From the NCBI GenBank assembly GCA_910575815.1, contig CAJTFN010000025.1, positions 1-48,305 on the forward strand: 48,305 nt of DNA. Direction: 5' to 3'. The position numbers and the translations under genes were made by a program. Each line of letters starts with the position of its first letter. The stretch's first letter is position 1. Below, in pieces: positions 8,010-16,674 of this stretch. The DNA comes from Oscillospiraceae bacterium. GTDB taxonomy: Bacteria; Bacillota; Clostridia; Oscillospirales; Oscillospiraceae. The notes under the pieces are model-generated. The model saw nothing but the letters and a program-made list of their open reading frames with translations, was not told where the DNA came from and searched no databases.

Positions 8010-8219
8010 CTAGCCCTGCCCCTCGGGACGGGGCAGCCCGCCGGAGAGAAGCGCTTCTATACGCGCGGCCACGTCCTCCAGGCTGGCACGCAATTCCTCC
8101 TGGGCCGCCTGGTCCCGGAGCTGGAGTGCCAGCAACATTCGCATATTCAAGGACCGCTGTTCATCCAACAGGCTGTTTAGGGTGATGCCCCGGCCCTGCG
8201 GCTGGATGTTTTGATTCAT
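8010..8219 (-). CDS. small coiled-coil protein of unknown function
   Basis: 69 residues from the ATG at 8217-8219, which follows a strong GGAGGAACTCT site. The open frame continues far upstream, but that part is GC-rich non-coding sequence with no start signal. The protein is almost entirely helical (LNSLLDEQRSLNMRMLLALQ, LRDQAAQEELRASLEDVAARIEALL), so it probably forms a coiled coil. I do not recognise the family. It is divergent from the FIST/chemoreceptor operon, so a link to chemosensing is possible but unsupported. Confidence 0.6.
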   Translation of the reverse strand: MNQNIQPQGRGITLNSLLDEQRSLNMRMLLALQLRDQAAQEELRASLEDVAARIEALLSGGLPRPEGQG

Positions 8220-8436
8220 AGAGTTCCTCCGTTTCGCCTGAGATGCTGAGAAGCAGTATAGAGAGGAAAGCTGAAAGCTCCCTGAAAGACCGGCGGTCTT
8301 GAAGAGTGGGGGCCTGCCCTGATTTCGGCGGCTCCCCCCTTGACGGGGGAGCGGGCGCGGAGAAAAGGCGGATAAACAGGGCTTTTCCATGCGGGATTTC
8401 CGGCCAGAAAATGGTCCCTGGGGGCCCTGTCGCTTA

Positions 8437-8465
8437 TTGACATAGCCGAAACTTTCCAGTATAAT
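8437..8465 (+). promoter_or_regulatory. consensus sigma-A promoter of the FIST operon
   Basis: TTGACA (8437-8442), 17-base spacer, TATAAT (8460-8465): a perfect match to the consensus. The predicted leader is about 40 bases. This implies strong constitutive expression unless a repressor acts. Confidence 0.9.
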
Positions 8466-8511
8466 TAAGAACCTGTAGAATCTGTAGTTTCTATTGAGAG
8501 GAGACGACGGC

Positions 8512-9567
8512 GTGAAGCAGTTTATCGGCATGAGTCCTCAGGGAAATCTGGATGAGGCCCTCAGCGGGCTTTACAGTCCCCAATTTATAATGCTGTTATC
8601 AAACGACGCCCAATTCGAGACCCACGTAAAAGAGCTGGAAAAGCGCTTCCCTGGAGTTCCCAGCATCGGTTGTATCGGCATGAGCTATCAAATAAACATC
8701 GTGGAGAACGGCGTCAGCGTCATCGCTTTTTGCGACGGCGTCACCGCGACGGTCAACGTCCTGGAGCAGGTGTCCACCATGCCCGTGAAGTATATCCAGC
8801 GGATGGAGCGGGACATCCGGACCGTGGGCGGCTCAGGCCGGGACACGGTGTGCATCGATTTTTGCACCGGCAACGACGCCTGCGTCCTGACGACCATCTA
8901 TACCGCCCTCCGCTCCCGGGGAATCTCCCTGGTGGGAGGAACCGGCGGCGAGGGCCGGGTTTCCGCCAACGGACGCGTCTATCAGGACGCCGTGGCCTAC
9001 GCGCTGGTGCGCAACCAGAATGGCCGGGTGAAGACCTATAAGGAAAACATCTACCATCAGCTGGGAAATTATCGCTTCATCGCCTCGGACACGGACCGGG
9101 CCAATTACATACTGGGCTCCCTGAACGGCAAGCCCGCCAAGCAGGTTTATAAGAGCATCCTTCACGTGACGGACGAGGAGATTCTCACCCGCACCTTCCA
9201 AAATCCTTTCGGCAAGATCAACGGGGACGACACCTGCATCATCTCCATTAAGGAGGTCAATGGCAACGCCTTGGCCTGCTTCCGCCAGGTGAACGACTCC
9301 GACGTGCTGATCCTCCTGGAATTGGGAGATTATCAGGCCATCACCCGAAACACCATTCAGCAGATCATGCGGGAGTTCCCCAAGCGCTCGGCGGTCTTCT
9401 CGGTGAACTGCCTGTTCCGCTATAAGCTCTTCTCGGAGCGGGGATACATGCAGTCCTATCTGCGGGAGATGGCGGTCCTGGGGTGCCATGCCGGCGTGGT
9501 GGGCTACGGAGAGCACTATAACAACCGCTTTGTCAACCAGTCCATGACCTGCGTGGTCTTCGAGTGA
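8512..9567 (+). CDS. FIST domain sensor protein
   Basis: 351 residues, starting at GTG 8512 because the ribosome binding site GAGAGGAG lies at 8496-8503, inside the longer TTG frame. The N-terminal half has the FIST_N pattern ([36 protein letters not shown]) and the C-terminal half the FIST_C pattern ([19 protein letters not shown]-like [36 protein letters not shown]). The family is predicted to bind small molecules and feed signal transduction. No membrane segment or signal peptide, so it acts in the cytoplasm. It lies 16 bases before a soluble chemoreceptor gene, its likely partner. Confidence 0.88.
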   Translation: MKQFIGMSPQGNLDEALSGLYSPQFIMLLSNDAQFETHVKELEKRFPGVPSIGCIGMSYQINIVENGVSVIAFCDGVTATVNVLEQVSTMPVKYIQRMERDIRTVGGSGRDTVCIDFCTGNDACVLTTIYTALRSRGISLVGGTGGEGRVSANGRVYQDAVAYALVRNQNGRVKTYKENIYHQLGNYRFIASDTDRANYILGSLNGKPAKQVYKSILHVTDEEILTRTFQNPFGKINGDDTCIISIKEVNGNALACFRQVNDSDVLILLELGDYQAITRNTIQQIMREFPKRSAVFSVNCLFRYKLFSERGYMQSYLREMAVLGCHAGVVGYGEHYNNRFVNQSMTCVVFE

Positions 9568-9583
9568 GGGAGGGGAATTTGAT

Positions 9584-10528
9584 ATGTTATTTTCGGGGAA
9601 GAACCGGCGGCAGCCGGACCAGCCCGGCCAGGAGAAGAGCCTCTACCCGGTCCTGCACGTAGCAGGCAGCCTCAAAGAGTATCAGCGGGAATTAGTACAG
9701 AAAGAAGTGGCGTCCCTCTCGGAGCTGAGCATGGTGGGAAACACCTTTTCCGGCGTTCTCGCCGAAGCGGACCACTTCCAGGATAAGCTCCAGGAGCTGG
9801 GCCAGTCCTTTGCCAACATTGACCAGACGGCGGAGCAGTTCCACCACGTCCGGACGGAGATTGCCCAGACCGTGTCGGAGACTCAGAGCGAGATTGAGGA
9901 GCTGAACCAGACATCCCGGAAGGTGCAGCAGTCTTATGAGGAGATGGCGGAGATTTTCTCCAAGCTCCAGGGAGCCATTCGGGAGATTCAGCAGTGCATG
10001 GGGAAGATCGTCTCCATCGCGGACCAGACAAACATCCTGGCCATCAACGCCTCCATCGAGGCGGCCCGGGCCGGGGTGGAGGGCCGGGGCTTTGCCGTGG
10101 TGGCGGCCCAGGTGAAGCAGCTGGCCAAGGAGATCAAGGTTCTGGCCGGCGAGGTAAACACCGGCGTGGGCGACGTGGAGGAGCGGGCCGGAGAGCTCAG
10201 CGACAGCATCCGAGCCTCTCAGGAGACCCTGGGAGAGACGGCGGGGATCGTGGCCCAGACCGACGAGAGCTTCCGGGAGATCATCGCCGCTGCCGAGGGG
10301 GCTGTGTCCGTACAGAGCGAGATTTCCGGGGTCATCGCCAGCTCCCAGGGAGAGTTGCAAACGCTGTGTCAGTTCTTCGACCGGATTAGAGACCAGTACC
10401 AGGAGGTCGTCAAGCACATCGATCAGGCCAGCCGCTTGGGAACGACCAAGAGCGCCATGTTCGAGGATATGGACAATATGATTTCCCAGCTCCCGCCCAT
10501 GATCAAGGACCTGGAGGCGGAGAAGTGA
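9584..10528 (+). CDS. soluble methyl-accepting chemotaxis protein
   Basis: 314 residues with no membrane segment and no HAMP region. Long coiled coils fill the protein; the hairpin tip that contacts CheA and CheW is clear around residues 145-180 ([20 protein letters not shown], then [16 protein letters not shown]). Only about 60 residues precede the coiled coil, too few for a sensory domain, so the signal probably comes from a partner, most simply the FIST protein encoded just upstream. The start codon has a GGGAGGGG site. The operon ends at the strong hairpin at 10576-10611. Confidence 0.92.
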   Translation: MLFSGKNRRQPDQPGQEKSLYPVLHVAGSLKEYQRELVQKEVASLSELSMVGNTFSGVLAEADHFQDKLQELGQSFANIDQTAEQFHHVRTEIAQTVSETQSEIEELNQTSRKVQQSYEEMAEIFSKLQGAIREIQQCMGKIVSIADQTNILAINASIEAARAGVEGRGFAVVAAQVKQLAKEIKVLAGEVNTGVGDVEERAGELSDSIRASQETLGETAGIVAQTDESFREIIAAAEGAVSVQSEISGVIASSQGELQTLCQFFDRIRDQYQEVVKHIDQASRLGTTKSAMFEDMDNMISQLPPMIKDLEAEK

Positions 10529-10575
10529 GATTCCCGGCTTTGCGGGTCACACTTTGGGGATTGTTTCCAGACGTT

Positions 10576-10611
10576 AAGCGCCGCTGAAATCGAAAGATTT
10601 CAGCGGCGCTT
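10576..10611 (+). terminator. terminator with 16-bp stem and GAAA tetraloop
   Basis: AAGCGCCGCTGAAATC (10576-10591), GAAA, GATTTCAGCGGCGCTT (10596-10611). The stem is perfect. The U-tract on the plus strand is short. Confidence 0.8.
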
Positions 10612-10630
10612 TGCCGGTCTGTTTCGATGG

Positions 10631-10669
10631 GAAAAAGAGGCGGCGGACAGATCCTGCCCGCTGCCTCTT
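10631..10669 (-). terminator. terminator of the FapA gene
   Basis: On the minus strand AAGAGGCAGCGG pairs with CCGCCGCCTCTT across one mismatch (10669-10635), followed by TTTTTCCC. It lies about 37 bases after the stop codon of the FapA gene. Confidence 0.7.
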
Positions 10670-10705
10670 AAAGATGGATGTCAGCTTATCAAACCAAGGC
10701 CCGTC

Positions 10706-12454
10706 TTACATCAGTACGATTTCGTCGCACAGCAGCTTCGCGACACACTGCCGGGTTTCCTGCCGCACGCGGAAAATCTCGTTTCCGAAGGTGATCTCCG
10801 TTCCCGGATAGGCGATGGAGCACTCCAGACGGCCGCTGTCGTCCTTGTCCTTCAGTTCGGCCTTTGCGGCGTTTAAATCCTCTTCCAGCTGCTTCAGCTT
10901 CAGCTCCGCCACAGAGAGCTTCATCCGGGTCTTGCCCAGCAAGCTGGACTTGGACGGGCTGTCCAGCTGGTCCTCCAGCCGCTCCAGCTCCTGGGAGAGG
11001 TGCCGCAGCTCCTTCCGGGCAGAATCCCGCTCGAAGATCGTGCAGGGCAGCCCCCCCAGAGAGACGGAGGTCCGGCACTCCGACTTGGCGCCCACCGCGC
11101 TGGCACTGATCTTGTGGGCGGCCCAGACCTTGCCCCCCATGATGCTGCCCCGTCCGGAGCGTACGATGACTTCTCCGTCGCAGAAGATGCTGCCGTTGAC
11201 GATGCAGTCCGTTTGCAGGTTTTCCCGGACGACGATGGTGGAGTTTTCGATGTACTTGGAGAATATGCACCGGGAGGCCCGGATGACGGTGCTCCCGTCC
11301 CCCAGGATGCCCTTGACAACCGTCAGGTCTCCGCCGGCGTCCACGGTGCTGCCGGCCTCCACCACGCCGCCTACATGGATGTTCCCCATGGCCCGGACAG
11401 AGAAGCCGCTGAGCACATCCCCCTTGATGTTCACATCGCCTACGAATTTGATGTTTCCTGTGGAGAAGTCCACATTTCCGTCGATGTCCAGCACGGGCTT
11501 CACCTGGAAATTGTGCCCGGTGAACTCCACATGGCCCGGCATGGCGGCGATTAGCGCGTCTCCGTCCTCGCTGATTTCCGTGTTCCGCCCCTTGGGCAGG
11601 GGGACAGACTTTCCGCTCTTGGCAGGAACCTCCTGGTCCAGAACCGTCCGGCCAGGTTCGCCCTCGGTGGGGCGGATCAGGCGGCAGATCTCCTGGCCCT
11701 CTTCCACGTTGCAAATAAGGTTCAGGGCGGTGTAGTCCACCTGGCCGAACTCGTTTACCTCCAGAACCCGATCGATGGCCCGGGGGAAGTAATCCACAAT
11801 GTTGCCGTTCCGCCCGTCAAAGGCGGGCTTTCCCTTGGCCACCAGATAGAGGGTAAAATAGCGGTCCCGCGCCCGGGGGATACGGTCCACCAGCTTCGTG
11901 TTGACGCCAAAGGAGATGCTGTGCTCCGAAAGGCTTTGCCAGATCATTTCCTTGGTCAGCTCCGCCCCCGGTCCCACCGGGGGAAAGGCCACCATCCAAG
12001 CGTAGAGCTTGTCGGAGGAGAGGAAGAACCAGGGGCGCGCGTCCAGAACCAGGGGCTCTTCTTCGGCGGCGGCTTCGGCTTCCGCCTTCTTCTTGTTGTG
12101 CTTGCCCCGGGTCCGGCCCTTGATGGCCTTTAGGCGGGAACCGCAGACGTTTTTCAAAGAGGACTGGAGGCGGACGAGCTCCTTGGCCACCACTTCCTCG
12201 GGGAGGATGCCGTCCTCGTCCATGCAGAGCCGGGGAGAGGGCAGGGAACCGCTCTCTTTCAGCCGGAGGCTGTACAACTGGCGAATTGGATGATCCGCAG
12301 GCAGTTCCAGTGAGGATGGATCCGTCGAGACGGCCTCCGGAACAGCCTCCACCTCCTGCGGCGAGGCTTCCTGCTCAATGAGCAGTTCTTCGTCCACTTT
12401 CTCCTCCGCCTTGGGGCGGTGGAGAAAGGACGCAATTTTGTCCTTAAAAGACAT
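10706..12454 (-). CDS. FapA family protein (DUF342)
   Basis: 582 residues from the ATG at 12452-12454, which follows GGAGGTGCC. An acidic N-terminal tail and a basic RTRGKHNKKKAEA linker come first. Then a FapA/DUF342 core with many right-handed beta-helix repeats (GNVDFSTGNIKFVGDVNIKG, GNIHVGGVVEAGSTVDAGGD, GSIFCDGEVIVRSGRG). A C-terminal coiled coil (HLSQELERLEDQL, KLSVAELKLKQLEEDLNAAK) closes it. Family members are linked to flagellar assembly and polar localisation in other bacteria. Placement between two chemoreceptor genes fits a motility or chemosensory role. It has its own promoter at 12500-12528 and terminator. Confidence 0.88.
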   Translation of the reverse strand: MSFKDKIASFLHRPKAEEKVDEELLIEQEASPQEVEAVPEAVSTDPSSLELPADHPIRQLYSLRLKESGSLPSPRLCMDEDGILPEEVVAKELVRLQSSLKNVCGSRLKAIKGRTRGKHNKKKAEAEAAAEEEPLVLDARPWFFLSSDKLYAWMVAFPPVGPGAELTKEMIWQSLSEHSISFGVNTKLVDRIPRARDRYFTLYLVAKGKPAFDGRNGNIVDYFPRAIDRVLEVNEFGQVDYTALNLICNVEEGQEICRLIRPTEGEPGRTVLDQEVPAKSGKSVPLPKGRNTEISEDGDALIAAMPGHVEFTGHNFQVKPVLDIDGNVDFSTGNIKFVGDVNIKGDVLSGFSVRAMGNIHVGGVVEAGSTVDAGGDLTVVKGILGDGSTVIRASRCIFSKYIENSTIVVRENLQTDCIVNGSIFCDGEVIVRSGRGSIMGGKVWAAHKISASAVGAKSECRTSVSLGGLPCTIFERDSARKELRHLSQELERLEDQLDSPSKSSLLGKTRMKLSVAELKLKQLEEDLNAAKAELKDKDDSGRLECSIAYPGTEITFGNEIFRVRQETRQCVAKLLCDEIVLM

Positions 12455-12499
12455 GCTTGCGGCACCTCCGTTCTCCGGCAATTCGATGAATTTCCTATT

Positions 12500-12528
12500 A
12501 TTATACTAAAGAACTCGCCCGTTTGCAA
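12500..12528 (-). promoter_or_regulatory. sigma-A promoter of the FapA gene
   Basis: On the minus strand TTGCAA (12528-12523), 17-base spacer, TATAAT (12505-12500). The leader would be about 40 bases. Confidence 0.8.
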
Positions 12529-12686
12529 GTCGAAAGTTTCCCGGTTGTTGGATTGGGAAAAAGAGGACCGGAAAAGTCCATTTTCTTCCTTTTTTGGAGG
12601 GACCGTTCTTTACAAATCGCCCAATCGCTTTTGTGTTCCCTAAGACGAATATTCATTTCACCCTGCATATTCATTCGCAGCAGCGT

Positions 12687-12878
12687 TTATTTTCCCTTTC
12701 TGCAAGGAGCTACAAACAGTACCACCATGATTAAAATGTAAACAGCATAAATGAAATATGTTGCGGCATTGCTCCAAGGGAAACTGGCTGTTGGATGGGT
12801 GATGGCAAACGCAAAAAATGCGATTGCCGCTATAAGCATAATCGACGCAATGATTCTGGATTTTTTCTGGAATGACAT
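12687..12878 (-). CDS. small two-helix membrane protein
   Basis: 63 residues from the ATG at 12876-12878 (AGGGGC nearby). Two hydrophobic segments, IIASIMLIAAIAFFAFAI and ATYFIYAVYILIMVVLFVAP, with a basic start (SFQKKSR) and a basic end (CRKGK). The gene is clearly more AT-rich than its surroundings, which suggests later arrival or a relaxed, non-conserved gene. It follows the chemoreceptor stop codon by about 55 bases but its base composition argues against an ancestral operon. I do not recognise a family. Confidence 0.55.
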   Translation of the reverse strand: MSFQKKSRIIASIMLIAAIAFFAFAITHPTASFPWSNAATYFIYAVYILIMVVLFVAPCRKGK

Positions 12879-12933
12879 GATTATTCGCCCCTGTTCTTTA
12901 TAATTTGCCAGGAACACAAAGCCGAATTGGGAT

Positions 12934-14520
12934 TTACAAATTGGCAAAAACGTCCACCTGACGCTGGAGCTCTCCTACAATTTCCTGATTTGTGTGCATG
13001 CGCTGGGTGATGCCCGCCATGTCATCCACCAGGGCGTGGGTGGAGCCCGCCGCTCCGCTGACGCCGGTGGCGGCGCCTTCAATGGCGTCGGAGATGTTGG
13101 AGATGGAGCCCGCAATTTCGTCCATGGCGACCCGGAGGCGCTCCACCCGGCTGTTGAAGGCGTCGATGCAGCTTTCGATGTACGCGGCGTCGTCCCGGTA
13201 TTGCCGCCCGGATTGGACGGACTGCTCAAACTGGGAGAGGACGGCGCTGCTGAGATAGTCCACCAGCTCCTGGGCGCTGCCGGCCAGATACTCCACCGCT
13301 CCGGTCACTACGCCGCTGACCTCCTGAATGTGCCCGGCGGTTTCGGAGCAGGCGTCCGCCAGCTTGCGGATCTCCCGGGCCACGACGGCGAAGCCCTTGC
13401 CGGCCTCTCCCGCCCGGGCGGCCTCCACGGAGGCGTTGATGGCGATCAGGTCCGTGGAGGAGGAGATGGAGAGAATGTCCTGGGTCAGGATGCCGATTTG
13501 GTTCACGCTCTTGCTCTTCTGGATGGCCTCGTTCAAAACCGCCGTGATTTCCCCGGTCTTGAGGCGGATGTCCTCCATCCGGACCTGGGTGTCCCGCTCC
13601 AGATCCTCGGCCCGGGAGCGCATGTCGGTGGAATAGGCGGTGATGTTCAGGCACTCCGCCGCCATGTCGGCCGCGTCGCCCTGAGTGCCGGAGGTGCTGG
13701 AGCGGATGGTGGCCGTGCTGCTGGCGATCTCCTCCAGGGCGGCGGAAAGCTGGCCGGTGAGACCGGAGAGGGCTTGGATGCTGTCTCCGGAGCGCTGGGT
13801 CCGGCCCCGTACCTCACCCACTACGCCGCTGATGCGCTCGGAGCTGTTTTGGAGGGTGGTCATGGCGTCCCGGATGGGGGCGATCACGTATTTCCGGATG
13901 ATGCGGAAGGCCGCCACCACCAGGAGAATACCCAGGGTAAGGGTGACGCAGCTGGTCAGCAGGGAGGTGATGTAAACGGCGGAGAGCCGGCCCCGGGCCG
14001 CTTCGGCCTGGGTGCTGACGGCGGTGTAGAGGGTGTTGATGTCCGCCTCCACCTGGTTGCTGTACTGGGCCACGGCGCCGTTGGCCATGGCGTAGGCCTC
14101 CTGGGTTTTGCTGTCGGCGCTGGCGCAGACCAGGGAGACCAGGGCGTGCTTAAAGTCCTCGTACCCGGCGGAAAGGGACCGGCAGGTCTCCAGTTCCTCC
14201 TGGGAAGCGGAGGCAGTGTAGGCCTCCAGGCGCTCGTCCAGAGCGGCCTCCTCCGCCTTGATCTCCTGGACCAGGCGGATCATCGTCCGGTGATCCGCCG
14301 CCACAATGTGGGACAGGGCCAGCCGGTGGAGGTCCATCATGGAGTGCCGGATCTCCTCCAGCTGGGCCTCGCTGGCCATGTAGTCGTCTACGATGACACC
14401 GGCGTTGGCGTTTACGTTGTTGATGCTGAACACGGCCAGCAGATTGGACAGCAGGGCCACCAGCCCCAGTAGAAGAATGGGCAGCGCCAGCCGCTGCTGC
14501 AAAGTCAGCTTTCCCTTCAT
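12934..14520 (-). CDS. transmembrane methyl-accepting chemotaxis protein
   Basis: 528 residues. A first membrane helix ([21 protein letters not shown]) is followed by an extracellular four-helix-bundle sensor of about 150 residues ([25 protein letters not shown]). The second helix is [20 protein letters not shown], then comes a HAMP-like stretch and the signalling coiled coil, with the CheA/CheW-contact tip around residues 360-395 ([35 protein letters not shown]). The start has a GGAGGAGATC site. It lies 40 bases after an orphan solute-binding lipoprotein, so the bound form of that protein may be what the receptor senses. Confidence 0.93.
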   Translation of the reverse strand: MKGKLTLQQRLALPILLLGLVALLSNLLAVFSINNVNANAGVIVDDYMASEAQLEEIRHSMMDLHRLALSHIVAADHRTMIRLVQEIKAEEAALDERLEAYTASASQEELETCRSLSAGYEDFKHALVSLVCASADSKTQEAYAMANGAVAQYSNQVEADINTLYTAVSTQAEAARGRLSAVYITSLLTSCVTLTLGILLVVAAFRIIRKYVIAPIRDAMTTLQNSSERISGVVGEVRGRTQRSGDSIQALSGLTGQLSAALEEIASSTATIRSSTSGTQGDAADMAAECLNITAYSTDMRSRAEDLERDTQVRMEDIRLKTGEITAVLNEAIQKSKSVNQIGILTQDILSISSSTDLIAINASVEAARAGEAGKGFAVVAREIRKLADACSETAGHIQEVSGVVTGAVEYLAGSAQELVDYLSSAVLSQFEQSVQSGRQYRDDAAYIESCIDAFNSRVERLRVAMDEIAGSISNISDAIEGAATGVSGAAGSTHALVDDMAGITQRMHTNQEIVGELQRQVDVFANL

Positions 14521-14560
14521 GTGATCTCCTCCGAAATGGCATCATTCTCCGGTTTTTCCG

Positions 14561-15790
14561 TTACCGCGCCGTGACACTTTCCACCAGACGGTCCAGCTGG
14601 GCTTGCAGGGACGCGCCGGAGGGGTTCCCCTGGGCCAGGTTCTCGGCGAACAGGGTCACCGGGTCCCAGAACTTTCCGCCCACCCGCTGAAGCTGGGAGA
14701 ACTCCGACTGGGCCAGTAGTGCCGCGATGGCCGGGGAGGCCTGGACTTCCGGAGAGTTGGCCGCCTGGATGTTCGAGGGGCCCTGGCCCCGCCGCTGGAA
14801 GCGGAGGAACTGGTTTTCCTCGTTGGTGATCCACTCCGCCAGCCGGGCGGCCCAGTCCGGGTGCTTGGAATAGGCGTTCACCCCAATGAGCTTGCAGCCG
14901 GAGAAGGAGGCCATCTGGATTTCCTGGCCCGCGCAGGTGAAAACGGGCAGACGGACAGCTCCGGCGTTTTCGCCCCAGGCCTCCTGAATGGCCACGGCGT
15001 TCCACACGCCGCTGACCCCGGCGATGACGGAGCCGTCCTGGACGCCGGCGAGGAACTCCTCGTCCGTCCGGCTGGCGAAGCCGGGGCTGGCGGCAATGTC
15101 CAGCATGGCCTGGGCCACGTCCACGCCCTGGATGGCGTTTTCCGTGCTGTTCCAGGTGCAGAAATTGGTGAGGCCGTCCTCATTCAGTCCCACTTCTAGT
15201 CCGGTGTTTCCAAAGAAAGCGTATACGTACCACGCAGAGGACCAGTCCATGGCCACCAGCCGTCCGGCCTGGGCGGCCACCTCAACCATGCGGTTCAGAC
15301 TGCCGGCGTCCTCCTGGGAGAAGTAGGCCTTGTTATAGTAGAGAAAATAGCCGTTGTCCGCCGTCAGCGGGTAAGCGTACAGCGTCCCGTCCACACCGGC
15401 GGCTTCTACCGCTGCGGAGAGGTTGGAGGCCTGAATCTCCGCCGTGTTGGCGATGGGGTCCAGAGCCCCGGCGGCGGCCAGAGCCGCTACCTGGTCGTCC
15501 GCGAAAGCGAAGACGTCCGCGCCGCCCTCCAGGTCCCCCAGAAGGGTGTCCTTGCAGCTGGACTCGCTCTGGGCCTGATAGGTGATACGGAAGCTGGCCT
15601 CCTGGGCGTAACGGGCCTGGAAGGAGGCGATGATCTCCTCCATCAGCGCCTCGTCCTCCGCCGCACCCCAGACGGTCAGGGACACCGTCTCCGGCGGGGC
15701 CTCGTCCGCCGGCTGGGGTTCCTCCGCCTGACAGGCGGTCAGGCTCAGGCACAGCCCGAGAAGGGCCAGAAGAAAACATACACGTTTCAC
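14561..15790 (-). CDS. orphan extracellular solute-binding lipoprotein (family 1)
   Basis: 409 residues, read from GTG 15788-15790. The signal peptide ends in LTAC with lipidated Cys20. The mature part has the type-1 sugar-binding pattern: LTVWGAAEDEALMEEIIASF, GADVFAFADDQVAALAAAGALDPI, DGTLYAYPLTADNGYFLYYN, GVSGVWNAVAIQEAWG and WAARLAEWITNEENQ. Such proteins normally deliver oligosaccharides to an ABC importer, but no permease or ATPase gene is present here. The next gene in the same direction is a transmembrane chemoreceptor, so this protein is probably a chemotaxis ligand binder. The leader is long (about 188 bases) and structured. Confidence 0.88.
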   Translation of the reverse strand: MKRVCFLLALLGLCLSLTACQAEEPQPADEAPPETVSLTVWGAAEDEALMEEIIASFQARYAQEASFRITYQAQSESSCKDTLLGDLEGGADVFAFADDQVAALAAAGALDPIANTAEIQASNLSAAVEAAGVDGTLYAYPLTADNGYFLYYNKAYFSQEDAGSLNRMVEVAAQAGRLVAMDWSSAWYVYAFFGNTGLEVGLNEDGLTNFCTWNSTENAIQGVDVAQAMLDIAASPGFASRTDEEFLAGVQDGSVIAGVSGVWNAVAIQEAWGENAGAVRLPVFTCAGQEIQMASFSGCKLIGVNAYSKHPDWAARLAEWITNEENQFLRFQRRGQGPSNIQAANSPEVQASPAIAALLAQSEFSQLQRVGGKFWDPVTLFAENLAQGNPSGASLQAQLDRLVESVTAR

Positions 15791-15978
15791 GGGGGATCAC
15801 GTCCTTCCCATTTGTTAGAAAATCGATGGCGCGGCAGGGCCTCCTGGTCCCGCTTGCTTCAGAGCCGCCGGGGCTTTTCGCGCAGCCCCGCGGACCCGGT
15901 TTGATCGAAAAGGCATATGCGGGTTGTCCGCCGGAAGGCCGGCGGCTTGGGTGCGGCTGCCATAAATCGATTACGCCG
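15791..15978 (-). promoter_or_regulatory. long structured leader of the binding-protein/chemoreceptor operon
   Basis: About 188 untranslated bases lie between the predicted transcription start and the GTG. Two stable hairpins are visible: CCGCCGG-AAGG-CCGGCGG at 15928-15945, and CGGGGC with GCCCCG flanking a 10-base loop near 15855-15876. I looked for the conserved cores of known riboswitches (including the c-di-GMP type) and did not find one. Confidence 0.45.
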
Positions 15979-15984
15979 GCTGTT

Positions 15985-16013
15985 ATTATAGCACCTCTTT
16001 GTTTTGCTGGCAA
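15985..16013 (-). promoter_or_regulatory. sigma-A promoter of the binding-protein/chemoreceptor operon
   Basis: On the minus strand TTGCCA (16013-16008), 17-base spacer, TATAAT (15990-15985). Confidence 0.75.
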
Positions 16014-16224
16014 CTGATATTTCCCGGAGGACGGGCTCTCTCGTGCATTTTGTCTAGGAGGAGCAGGGCACGGGGATTTGCCCCTCTTTCATTTTTCGTG
16101 AACGCGACGGGGGACGGAGCCGGTTCTCCGCGGGATAAAATCTCCGCGCCGGGTATTCTGAAAAGACACCCAGGCCTCCCGGACAGAAAATACGCGAGGG
16201 GACAAATTCCGCTGTATTTTCCCC
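16014..16224. other. non-coding stretch between divergent promoters
   Basis: About 210 bases separate the binding-protein promoter from the ylxM-ffh promoter. No gene with a ribosome binding site is visible in either direction, and no clear operator or hairpin stands out. Confidence 0.4.
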
Positions 16225-16253
16225 TTGACATTTGGGATGATTTCCTGTAAACT
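16225..16253 (+). promoter_or_regulatory. sigma-A promoter of the ylxM-ffh-rpsP-khpA operon
   Basis: TTGACA (16225-16230), 17-base spacer, TAAACT (16248-16253). The predicted start is near 16260. Confidence 0.8.
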
Positions 16254-16262
16254 AAGGTGCAT

Positions 16263-16284
16263 TGTAAAGCGACGGAGCTTTACA
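16263..16284 (+). promoter_or_regulatory. 5'-end hairpin of the ylxM-ffh transcript
   Basis: TGTAAAGC (16263-16270), loop GACGGA, GCTTTACA (16277-16284): a perfect 8-bp stem located at the predicted 5' end of the mRNA, about 20 bases before the YlxM start codon. It resembles in placement the inverted repeat at the ackA start. Confidence 0.5.
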
Positions 16285-16304
16285 CGATAGAAGGGGGGCT
16301 CCGG

Positions 16305-16670
16305 ATGAAGAACCAGACCTACCGCATGACCATGCTGTACGACTTCTACGGAGAGCTTCTGACCCCCCGGCAGAAGGAATTCTTCGACCTCTATTACAAC
16401 GAGGATTTCTCCCTGGCCGAAATTGCCGAGAATGCGGGAATCTCCCGCCAGGGCGTCCGGGACGTCATCGTCCGGGCCGAGGCCTCCATGCAGGAAGTGG
16501 AGGACAAGACCGGCATCATCAAGCGCTTCCTTGCCCGGAGCGGCCACCTGGAAGCCATCGAGGAGGCCGCCGGGGAAATCGCGACTCTCAATTACCGGCA
16601 GTATGAAGACCGCCGTCTGGCGGAGCTGGCGGAGCGCATCCGCCAGGAAGCCGCCGCTTTGAAGGAATGA
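16305..16670 (+). CDS. ylxM: YlxM family DNA-binding protein
   Basis: 121 residues from the ATG at 16305, preceded by AAGGGGGG; the frame is open further upstream but without a ribosome binding site. The N-terminal half is a sigma-region-4-like helix-turn-helix (LTPRQKEFFDLYYNEDFSLA, EIAENAGISRQGVRDVIVRA) and the C-terminal half is a helix. This is the YlxM/p13 family, encoded next to ffh in Firmicutes; in streptococci it associates with the signal recognition particle. The gap to ffh is four bases. Confidence 0.93.
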   Translation: MKNQTYRMTMLYDFYGELLTPRQKEFFDLYYNEDFSLAEIAENAGISRQGVRDVIVRAEASMQEVEDKTGIIKRFLARSGHLEAIEEAAGEIATLNYRQYEDRRLAELAERIRQEAAALKE

Positions 16671-16674
16671 GCTT

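Noticed and set aside
12994..14472. 492-residue plus-strand open frame
   Set aside because: It is the exact antisense of the chemoreceptor gene, with a His/Gly-rich composition typical of GC-rich shadow frames and no ribosome binding site.
15791..15978. Riboswitch (c-di-GMP or molybdenum cofactor type) in the binding-protein leader
   Set aside because: The leader is structured, but the conserved cores of these riboswitches were not found by eye; only hairpins are claimed.
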